Positions 1 through 4,937 of a stretch of 5,152 nucleotides of DNA are shown here, one piece after another; position 1 is the first letter of the stretch; each line of letters starts with the position of its first letter. The notes beneath the pieces were generated by a model. That model was given only the letters and a program-made list of their open reading frames with translations, was not told the DNA's origin and ran no database searches. Made by a program: the position numbers and the translations under genes. Source of the DNA: an uncultured Ktedonobacteraceae bacterium. GTDB lineage: Bacteria; Chloroflexota; Ktedonobacteria; Ktedonobacterales; Ktedonobacteraceae. The stretch lies in contig CATPCK010000081.1 of assembly GCA_955652655.1 (NCBI GenBank), positions 1 to 5,152 on the forward strand, given 5' to 3'.

Positions 1-14
1 GCTCTCCCTTATTC

Positions 15-28
15 TAATGATATCATTA
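15..28. promoter_or_regulatory. Perfect 14-bp palindrome, possible operator
   Basis: TAATGATATCATTA is its own reverse complement. About 28 bp downstream (centre to centre) lies a looser inverted repeat with a related half-site, ATAATG (40-45) and CATTAT (54-59) around an 8-bp spacer. Paired AT-rich dyads upstream of a sugar operon are typical of binding sites for dimeric repressors, but the motif matches no regulator consensus I can name. The site is about 240 bp from the first start codon, so it could equally belong to an upstream gene. Operator function is inference. Confidence 0.3.
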
Positions 29-39
29 CAAAATAAGCA

Positions 40-59
40 ATAATGAGCGGCAGCATTAT
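40..59. promoter_or_regulatory. Inverted repeat ATAATG-N8-CATTAT
   Basis: Two 6-base arms (40-45 and 54-59) are exact reverse complements around an 8-base spacer. The arms share the TAATG/CATTA core with the perfect palindrome at 15-28. Arms this short and AT-rich could arise by chance. There is no downstream T-run, so this is not an intrinsic terminator. It is recorded as a possible second half of a two-site operator. Confidence 0.2.
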
Positions 60-190
60 CACATAGCCTTTGCTCATTGGAGACACGCCGCTGATTTACG
101 AAGGCTAGTGCAGAATCAAGAGACCATTTCGGTAAAAGGAGGCACCCCTAGAACATCTCCCCATTTGATGCACGAGCTAACACAGTGAAA

Positions 191-229
191 CAACTGATAC
201 AACTGATACAACTGATACAACTGATACAA
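191..229 (+). repeat. Short tandem repeat, 9-bp unit CAACTGATA, 4 copies plus CAA
   Basis: Four exact back-to-back copies of CAACTGATA cover 191-226, followed by a partial copy (CAA). The array lies 40 bp upstream of the first gene's start codon. The unit is three codons long, so a change in copy number would keep frame. Read in one forward frame it encodes Gln-Leu-Ile repeated four times, inside a possible 19-codon open frame that starts at GTG 185 and stops at TGA 242-244. That GTG lacks a good Shine-Dalgarno, so the peptide is not called as a gene. The perfect identity of the copies suggests recent expansion by replication slippage. Confidence 0.9.
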
Positions 230-268
230 ACCTCATTGGAATGAAACTAGGAAGGGCACCTACTGACG

Positions 269-1384
269 ATGAATGATGAACAAACCGCAGGTTCTGTAGT
301 GCGTGTGGGTATAATTGGCCTGGGCTATGCTGGAGAGACACATCTCAAATCGTATCGACAACTTCCCAACGTGCAGGTGGTCGCACTGGCCGGGTTTGAA
401 GAGGACAAATTGGCGCATCTCGGCGCGACCTATGAGGTACCGCACCTGTACCGCCATTATGAGGAATTGCTGGCTCGTGACGACATCGACGCCATTAGTA
501 TCTGTGTCCCCAACTACTTGCATGCGCCCATAGCCACAGCAGCGTTTGAGCAAGGTAGGCATGTGCTATGCGAAAAGCCGCTGGCTCGCACAGGGGCAGA
601 GGCCGAGCAGATTACGAGGGCAGCGATCAAGGCCAATCGCGTTCTGAAGGTGGTCTTCAACCAGCGCGCCCGCGACGATGTGCAGGTGCTCAAACGCTAC
701 ATCGAAACGGGTAGTTTAGGGCGTATCTATTACGCGAAGGCAAGCTGGATGCGACGATATGGTATTCCTGGCAAAGGTAGCTGGTTCATCAACAAAGAAA
801 TGGCTGGTGGCGGCCCGCTGCTCGATGTGGGTGTCCATGTGCTTGACCTGGCCCTGCACCTGCTCGGTGAGCCAGGAGTGTTGACGGTAAGTGCCTCGAC
901 CTACACTGAATTTGGTGGGCGCGCTGTTGCAGCGAACAAAGTTAAGCCGGGCAAGTACTATGTGGGCAGCAAATATGAAGTTGAAGACCTGGCTACAGCC
1001 TTTTTACGGCTCGCAGATGGCACAACGCTTCTATTGGAGGCCAGTTGGGCAACGCACAGTAGCGCGGAAGACGACTTCGGTGTGACATTTTATGGAACAG
1101 AAGGCGGCGCTGAGATCAAGGTCCATAACTACAACTGGCAAGACACCCTGCGCATCTATACAGATATGGTTGGAGTACCAGTAGAGATACGCCCGCAGCT
1201 TACCAGGGGCGAAGGTCACCTGGCGGCAGTGCGCGAGTTCATTGCCGCCATTACGAGCGGCAACTGGTCAGCGAATACTGGTAGTGATGGGTTGTACCTG
1301 GCACGCATCCTCGATGCCTGCTACGCTTCGGCGCAGCGAGGCTGTGAAGTATCTATTGCCGATCATGGAACCATAGCAACTTAA
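269..1384 (+). CDS. Gfo/Idh/MocA family NAD(P)-dependent sugar oxidoreductase
   Basis: This 371-residue protein has the usual length and two-domain plan of Gfo/Idh/MocA dehydrogenases, soluble cytoplasmic enzymes that oxidise or reduce a sugar hydroxyl/keto group with NAD(P). The N-terminal Rossmann fold shows VGIIGLGYAG with the dinucleotide motif G17-x-G19-x-x-G22. The family Glu-Lys-Pro motif is at 102-104, Lys103 being the expected catalytic lysine. The C-terminal domain carries GGGP (180-183) and D186-x-x-x-H190, the Asp and His that complete the usual catalytic set. There is no signal peptide or membrane segment. The start at 269 has a purine-rich AGGAAGGG about 12 bases upstream, a slightly long spacing, and leaves eleven residues before the first strand. 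It is the first gene of the run, 69 bp before a ThuA gene. By analogy with YcjS and ThuB, a C3 dehydrogenase of a glycoside is likely. Family membership is secure; substrate and direction are unknown. Confidence 0.93.
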   Translation: MNDEQTAGSVVRVGIIGLGYAGETHLKSYRQLPNVQVVALAGFEEDKLAHLGATYEVPHLYRHYEELLARDDIDAISICVPNYLHAPIATAAFEQGRHVLCEKPLARTGAEAEQITRAAIKANRVLKVVFNQRARDDVQVLKRYIETGSLGRIYYAKASWMRRYGIPGKGSWFINKEMAGGGPLLDVGVHVLDLALHLLGEPGVLTVSASTYTEFGGRAVAANKVKPGKYYVGSKYEVEDLATAFLRLADGTTLLLEASWATHSSAEDDFGVTFYGTEGGAEIKVHNYNWQDTLRIYTDMVGVPVEIRPQLTRGEGHLAAVREFIAAITSGNWSANTGSDGLYLARILDACYASAQRGCEVSIADHGTIAT

Positions 1385-1453
1385 ATATATAACGCCGCCC
1401 CCGTTTCCAGCATAGCTTCGAAGGGCATCTGCAAGGATAGAAAGAATAAACCG

Positions 1454-2200
1454 ATGACAACAAATACACGAGATATACATGTCACTGTCTGGAACGAATA
1501 TCGACACGAGCGCCAGGATAAAGACGTTGCAGCAATCTACCCTGAAGGCATTCATGCCACACTGGCTGCCGCATTACGTAAAGCAGAGCTAACGGTGCAC
1601 ACCGCAACGCTGGATGAACCCGAACATGGTCTTTCAGTTGACGTGCTCAACGCCACGGATGTACTGGTCTGGTGGGGACATATGGCTCATGGCGAGGTTA
1701 ACGACGAGGTCGTGGCACGCGTACAACAGCGGGTGCTGGACGGTATGGGACTGATTGTGCTGCATTCAGGCCACTTCTCCAAGATTTTCAGAACCCTCAT
1801 GGGTACAAATTGCGACCTCAAATGGCGTGAAAGTAACGATCATGAACGCCTCTGGGTAACGGCGCCAGGGCACCCCATTACGGAGGGATTGGGCGAGTAC
1901 ATTGAGATTGAGCACGAGGAAACGTATGGCGAACCTTTCGATGTACCGCCGCCAGAAACGCTTGTTTTCGTGAGCTGGTTTAGCGGCGGTGAAGTGTTCC
2001 GCAGCGGTTGCTGCTACACACGTGGTCGCGGCAGGATTTTCTACTTCCGCCCCGGTCACGAAACGCTGCCAACGTACCATCATCCAGAGGTGCAACGTGT
2101 TATTAGTAACGCTGTACACTGGGCCGCACCAACACCGGGTGCCCCGCGCACTTCTGGCAACGCGCAGGCACCTGGACTAAAATGGAGTTCTGGCAGATAA
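1454..2200 (+). CDS. thuA: ThuA family protein (trehalose-utilisation type)
   Basis: This 248-residue protein has the full pattern of the rhizobial-type ThuA subfamily: a first strand ending in VWNEYRHE (12-19), IYPEG (28-32), LDEPEHGL (53-60), VWWGHMAHGEV (72-82), GMGLIVLHSGHFSKIF (97-112), LKWRE (122-126), HEETYGE (154-160), SGGEVFRSG (177-185) and FYFRPGHETLPTYHHPEV (196-213). ThuA proteins have a class I glutamine-amidotransferase-like flavodoxin-type fold. In rhizobia ThuA acts with the dehydrogenase ThuB in trehalose and sucrose catabolism through 3-keto sugars. The conserved histidines (76, 79, 104, 107, 202, 209) and Trp73/Trp74 probably line a sugar site. The last 20 or so residues form a Pro/Gly/Ala-rich tail that looks unstructured. 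The Shine-Dalgarno is weak (AAGGA at 1433-1437, 16 bases away), so initiation may be inefficient. It sits between dehydrogenase 1 and a TIM-barrel gene. Family is secure; the reaction is inferred. Confidence 0.9.
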   Translation: MTTNTRDIHVTVWNEYRHERQDKDVAAIYPEGIHATLAAALRKAELTVHTATLDEPEHGLSVDVLNATDVLVWWGHMAHGEVNDEVVARVQQRVLDGMGLIVLHSGHFSKIFRTLMGTNCDLKWRESNDHERLWVTAPGHPITEGLGEYIEIEHEETYGEPFDVPPPETLVFVSWFSGGEVFRSGCCYTRGRGRIFYFRPGHETLPTYHHPEVQRVISNAVHWAAPTPGAPRTSGNAQAPGLKWSSGR

Positions 2201-2229
2201 CATCCGCTATCAGGTGAGGAGGAGATCAC

Positions 2230-3033
2230 ATGAAGTTTGGCATTTGTGCTCCTTATAATGAGGTAGCCATACTGGAAACATACCCTTTCGATTATCTTGA
2301 AGTAAACGTGCAACGTTTCTTGCTCCCAGAACGCCCACAGGAGGATTTCGAGGAAGTCTGGCGGAAGGCGCGTACACTGCCAATGCCAATCGAAGCGGCC
2401 AACAGCCTGTTTCCCGCCGACATGACATTGGTGGCAACACCAACGCAGACCGTAGATACGGAACGGGTGGAACGATATGTGCAGACGGCCTTACGACGCG
2501 CCGAACAGGTCGGCATTCGCGTCATCGTCTTTGGGAGTGGTGCTGCGAGAGCCTGTCCACCGGGCTATAGTCGTACTGACGCCGTGAAACAGATTGGAGA
2601 ACACCTGGCTAGATGGAGCGGATGGGCGCGAGATCATGGCGTACAGATTGCTCTTGAGCCGCTGCGTTTCGAGGAAACCAATACGCTGAATACCGTGGCT
2701 GAAGGGGGTGAACTCGTCGCGAGTATTGCAGATACTGGCGCAACACTGCTAGCCGATCTGTATCACATGGCCTGCAACGGCGAACCGCCCAGCAGCATTC
2801 TCCCCTGGACCTCCCTGCTTTCACATGTACATGTAGCTGAGAAACAAGAGCGGGCGGCTCCCGGCCGGCACGGGGAAGACTTTCGCCCCTATTTTGCGGT
2901 ACTGCAACAGGGTGGGTATGACCGCCGCATCTCTATTGAATGCAACTGGCAAAACTTCGGCGGCGAGGTAGGCCCGGCAATAGAGACGCTCAGAGAGCAG
3001 TGGGCAACCAGAGCAGCAGGAGAAAAGAGATGA
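2230..3033 (+). CDS. Sugar isomerase/epimerase-like TIM-barrel protein (AP endonuclease 2 / xylose isomerase-like family)
   Basis: This 267-residue, probably cytoplasmic single-domain TIM barrel opens with MKFGICAP and YLEVNV (22-27), typical of the family. The metal site seen in D-tagatose 3-epimerase relatives is apparently complete: Glu143 (ALEPL), Asp176 (ADLYH), His201 (SHVHVAE) and Glu237 (SIECNW), with His179 three residues after Asp176. The 33-residue gap from Glu143 to Asp176 equals my recollection for D-tagatose 3-epimerase. Members epimerise, isomerise or cleave keto sugars by proton abstraction next to the carbonyl, which fits a partner of the flanking dehydrogenases. The start is well set: AGGAGG at 2217-2222 lies 7 bases before ATG. 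Its stop overlaps the next start by ATGA, so the two are probably translationally coupled. E. coli YcjR, a 3-keto-glycoside C3-epimerase, is a functional analogue, but epimerase cannot be told from lyase here. Confidence 0.88.
   Translation: MKFGICAPYNEVAILETYPFDYLEVNVQRFLLPERPQEDFEEVWRKARTLPMPIEAANSLFPADMTLVATPTQTVDTERVERYVQTALRRAEQVGIRVIVFGSGAARACPPGYSRTDAVKQIGEHLARWSGWARDHGVQIALEPLRFEETNTLNTVAEGGELVASIADTGATLLADLYHMACNGEPPSSILPWTSLLSHVHVAEKQERAAPGRHGEDFRPYFAVLQQGGYDRRISIECNWQNFGGEVGPAIETLREQWATRAAGEKR
3018..3022 (+). promoter_or_regulatory. Shine-Dalgarno AGGAG deciding the start of the second ThuA gene
   Basis: AGGAG lies 7 bases before ATG 3030, inside the last codons of the upstream TIM-barrel gene. 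The longer open frame reaches back to an ATG at 2940, but that would add 30 basic, uncharacteristic residues that overlap the upstream gene. Starting at 3030 gives the family N-terminus (KSALFVWGGWPGHE) and an ATGA overlap with the upstream stop. Confidence 0.85.
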
Positions 3034-3674
3034 AATCAGCACTGTTCGTCTGGGGAGGATGGCCTGGACATGAACCACGACAATGCGTTGACCTTTTTGC
3101 GCCGTTTTTGCGGGAACAGGGCTACAATGTGGAGATCGCAGATACGCTTGATGTCTACCTCGATGAGGCAAAGATGCATGCCCTTAGCCTCATTGTCCCC
3201 ATCTGGACTATGGGCACAATTACCAGGGAGCAAGAGCATGGACTGCTGGAAGCGGTCAAAAGTGGCGTGGGTATCGCGGGCTGGCATGGCGGCATGAGCG
3301 ATGCCTTCCGCAACAACCCCGAATACCAGTGGATGGTCGGTGGCCAATTCGTCGCGCATCCCGGCAACATGATTGAATACGAAGTGAATATCGTCAAACA
3401 CGATGACCCAATCACTGCTGGGCTGCAAGGCTTTAAGATAGTTTCTGAACAATACTATATGCACGTTGATCCATTGAACGAGGTGCTTGCCACGACGACC
3501 TTTAGTGGTGAGTATGCCCCCTGGGTTGCAGGCTGTGTGATGCCCGTAACCTGGAAGCGACAATGGGGAACAGGCCGCGTTTTTTTCTGTTCGGTCGGTC
3601 ATAGTACGAAGGAACTCGTTGTGCCTGAGGTGCGAGAGATGATCCACCGTGGTATGCTGTGGGCAAGCCGCTAG
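3030..3674 (+). CDS. ThuA-domain protein, short subfamily
   Basis: This 214-residue protein is a second ThuA-like amidotransferase-fold member, clearly different from the one at 1454. It begins with ALFVWGGWPGHEP (4-16), then LDVYLDE (40-46), LIVPIWTMGTIT (54-65), GVGIAGWHGGMSDAFR (79-94), GGQFVAHPG (104-112), the Asp-Asp-Pro-Ile-Thr stretch at 125-129, SEQYYMHVDP (139-148) and GRVFFCSVGH (182-191). His86 in GWHGG, His110, His145 and His191 are the obvious candidate functional residues. It lacks the VWWGHMAH and RPGHET motifs of the longer ThuA. It has no signal peptide, so it should act in the cytoplasm. Translation is probably coupled to the TIM-barrel gene through the ATGA overlap, suggesting matched amounts and perhaps a shared pathway step. 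Members of this type often accompany Gfo/Idh/MocA genes, and the dehydrogenase downstream fits that. The biochemical role is not established from sequence. Confidence 0.88.
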   Translation: MKSALFVWGGWPGHEPRQCVDLFAPFLREQGYNVEIADTLDVYLDEAKMHALSLIVPIWTMGTITREQEHGLLEAVKSGVGIAGWHGGMSDAFRNNPEYQWMVGGQFVAHPGNMIEYEVNIVKHDDPITAGLQGFKIVSEQYYMHVDPLNEVLATTTFSGEYAPWVAGCVMPVTWKRQWGTGRVFFCSVGHSTKELVVPEVREMIHRGMLWASR

Positions 3675-3730
3675 CAGGGGAAGAACAAGACCATGCTCTT
3701 ATATCCTCACATTAACCGGGGTGCACAAAC

Positions 3731-3736
3731 AGGGAG
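3731..3736 (+). promoter_or_regulatory. Shine-Dalgarno AGGGAG deciding the start of dehydrogenase 2
   Basis: AGGGAG lies 6 bases before ATG 3743. The alternative in-frame ATG at 3761 (Met7) begins right at the first beta-strand and has only a weak purine stretch (GAGAAA) directly against it, so 3743 is preferred. The N-terminus is then MTSIEKMNIGVIG. Confidence 0.7.
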
Positions 3737-3742
3737 CGCAAG

Positions 3743-4870
3743 ATGACGTCGATCGAGAAAATGAACATTGGCGTAATCGGCTGCGGCAAAATCAGCTCTA
3801 TCTATTTACAGATATTGCAAACGTTCGACATTCTCAACATTACTGCCTGTGCCGACCTCGATATGGAGCGTGCCCGCACACAAGCCAGGAGCTTTCACAT
3901 TCCCAGGGTCCTGCATGTTGAAGAGCTACTGGCTGATCCCGAGATCGAGCTCGTCGTCAACCTGACGATTCCCAGTGCACATGCCGAAGTTGGGCTGGCA
4001 ACCATTGCGGCAGGCAAAGCGCTGTACAATGAAAAGCCACTGGCGCTCACGCGCGAGCAGGGGCATCAACTATTAGCAGCTGCACAGACTCAAGGGGTAC
4101 GCGTTGGCTGTGCCCCCGACACCTTTCTAGGCAGCGGCTTACAGACATGCCGCAAACTTATCGACCAGGGGCTGATCGGTACACCCGTTGCGGCCAATGC
4201 TTTTATGATGAGTCATGGCGCGGAAAGCTGGCATCCGAACCCTGATTTTTACTATCAACCTGGTGGCGGCCCGCTGTTTGATATGGGACCTTACTATTTG
4301 ACAGCCTTGATTAACCTGCTCGGCCCTATCCAGCGTGTCACGGGCACAGCGAAGATAACATTCCCCGAGCGCATCATTACGAGCGAACCGAAGTACGGGA
4401 CGAAGATTTCCGTCAATACGCCGACGCATATCGCAGGTGTGATGGACTTTGTGGGTGGCGCTGTTGGTGTGCTCGTGACAAGCTTCGATGTCTGGTCGCA
4501 CCAGTTACCACGCATCGAAATCTATGGGACGGACGGAACCTTAAGTGTCCCGGATCCAAACACCTTTGGTGGACCCGTGCGTCTGCGACGTGCAGGTGAG
4601 AATGACTGGCGTGATATCCCGCTGACACATGGCTATACCACGAACAGCAGGGGCATCGGTATCGCAGATATGGCGTATGCGCTACGCGCGGGGCAGCCTC
4701 ATCGCGCAAGCGGCGCGTTGGCATATCACGTCCTCGACAGTATGCAAGCGATCCTTGAAGCATCCACCGAGGGTAGGCACATCGTGTTAACAAGTACATG
4801 CAGTCGTCCCGAGCCACTTCCTTCAGGGACCCTGGAGACGGCCTGGAGTGATGACAACGAGAATCATTGA
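3743..4870 (+). CDS. Gfo/Idh/MocA family oxidoreductase with Tyr at the catalytic His position
   Basis: This 375-residue protein has an N-terminal Rossmann domain (NIGVIGCGKIS, G13-x-G15-x-x-S18), then ACADLDMERA (35-44) at the end of the second strand, where the cofactor ribose is usually bound. EKP is at 97-99 (Lys98 catalytic). The C-terminal domain has GGGPLFDMGPYYLTAL (174-189). Here Asp180 is kept, but the position four residues on, His in dehydrogenase 1, is Tyr184. Tyr at this place is known in some family members, such as Zymomonas glucose-fructose oxidoreductase, so the enzyme is probably active with altered chemistry or substrate. Other subfamily-like stretches are CAPDTFLGSGLQTCRKLID (123-141), ESWHPNPDFYY (161-171) and FPERIITSEPKYG (207-219). 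The last 20 or so residues are polar and likely disordered. It lies 68 bp after the short ThuA gene and 67 bp before a second TIM-barrel gene, so it probably acts with them on one sugar. Substrate unknown. Confidence 0.92.
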   Translation: MTSIEKMNIGVIGCGKISSIYLQILQTFDILNITACADLDMERARTQARSFHIPRVLHVEELLADPEIELVVNLTIPSAHAEVGLATIAAGKALYNEKPLALTREQGHQLLAAAQTQGVRVGCAPDTFLGSGLQTCRKLIDQGLIGTPVAANAFMMSHGAESWHPNPDFYYQPGGGPLFDMGPYYLTALINLLGPIQRVTGTAKITFPERIITSEPKYGTKISVNTPTHIAGVMDFVGGAVGVLVTSFDVWSHQLPRIEIYGTDGTLSVPDPNTFGGPVRLRRAGENDWRDIPLTHGYTTNSRGIGIADMAYALRAGQPHRASGALAYHVLDSMQAILEASTEGRHIVLTSTCSRPEPLPSGTLETAWSDDNENH

Positions 4871-4895
4871 GTCGTGCGTGTTCGTGAGCCTGAGA

Positions 4896-4920
4896 TCGTG
4901 CATCCATCAGAGATGCCCGA
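4896..4920 (+). other. Intercistronic hairpin before the last gene
   Basis: TCGTGCATC (4896-4904) pairs with GATGCCCGA (4912-4920) in 8 of 9 positions, with one mismatch (T4899/C4917) and a 7-base loop. It ends 5 bases before the AAGGAGG ribosome-binding site of the next gene. No T-run follows, so it is not an intrinsic terminator. It could stabilise the processed downstream message or tune initiation; that is inference from position. Confidence 0.4.
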
Positions 4921-4925
4921 CAAAC

Positions 4926-4932
4926 AAGGAGG
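4926..4932 (+). promoter_or_regulatory. Strong Shine-Dalgarno AAGGAGG deciding a GTG start
   Basis: AAGGAGG is followed by five A residues and then GTG at 4938. No in-frame ATG fits the family N-terminus. The ATG at 4913 is in another frame and its reading does not resemble any family. The site sets the start of the truncated last gene. Confidence 0.85.
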
Positions 4933-4937
4933 AAAAA

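Larger units (their letters stand above)
1..268. other. Leader/intergenic region without a convincing gene
   Basis: No frame on either strand gives a convincing protein here. All three forward frames meet a stop by position 43 (TAA at 15-17, 34-36 and 41-43), so at most the last dozen codons of an upstream gene could enter from the left, and they are too short to identify. The reverse frame that stays open from 147 to 1 has no ATG, GTG or TTG start. The region holds palindromic sequence near the left edge, an orphan Shine-Dalgarno and a 9-bp tandem repeat, each listed separately. It is probably the upstream control region of the operon, but I could not find a -35/-10 pair with good spacing, so no promoter is called. 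Confidence 0.6.

Noticed and set aside
9..77. Reverse-strand 22-codon hydrophobic frame (MSKGYVIMLPLIIAYF...) ending at TAA 9-11
   Set aside because: It could pass for a one-helix membrane peptide, but there is no Shine-Dalgarno before the ATG, and AT-rich palindromic DNA readily yields hydrophobic codons.
42..78. Inverted repeat AATGAGC (42-48) / GCTCATT (72-78) as a terminator of an upstream gene
   Set aside because: The loop is 23 bases, the stem only 7, and no T-run follows; it does not meet the pattern of an intrinsic terminator.
1416..1423. 8-bp palindrome CTTCGAAG between dehydrogenase 1 and thuA
   Set aside because: Too short to mean much, does not extend into flanking bases, and no T-run follows, so neither a terminator nor an operator can be supported.
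2940..3029. 30-codon N-terminal extension of the short ThuA gene from ATG 2940
   Set aside because: It overlaps the end of the barrel gene in another frame, encodes an Arg-rich stretch unlike the family, and ATG 3030 has its own Shine-Dalgarno.
3036..3647. 203-codon reverse-strand open frame inside the short ThuA gene
   Set aside because: It lies antisense to a gene with clear family motifs, its translation has no recognisable motif, and I see no ribosome-binding context that favours it.
3779..3796. G-x-G-x-x-S instead of G-x-G-x-x-G in the cofactor loop of dehydrogenase 2
   Set aside because: Ser or Ala at the third position is common in Gfo/Idh/MocA proteins (GCGxIS type) and is not a sign of lost cofactor binding.
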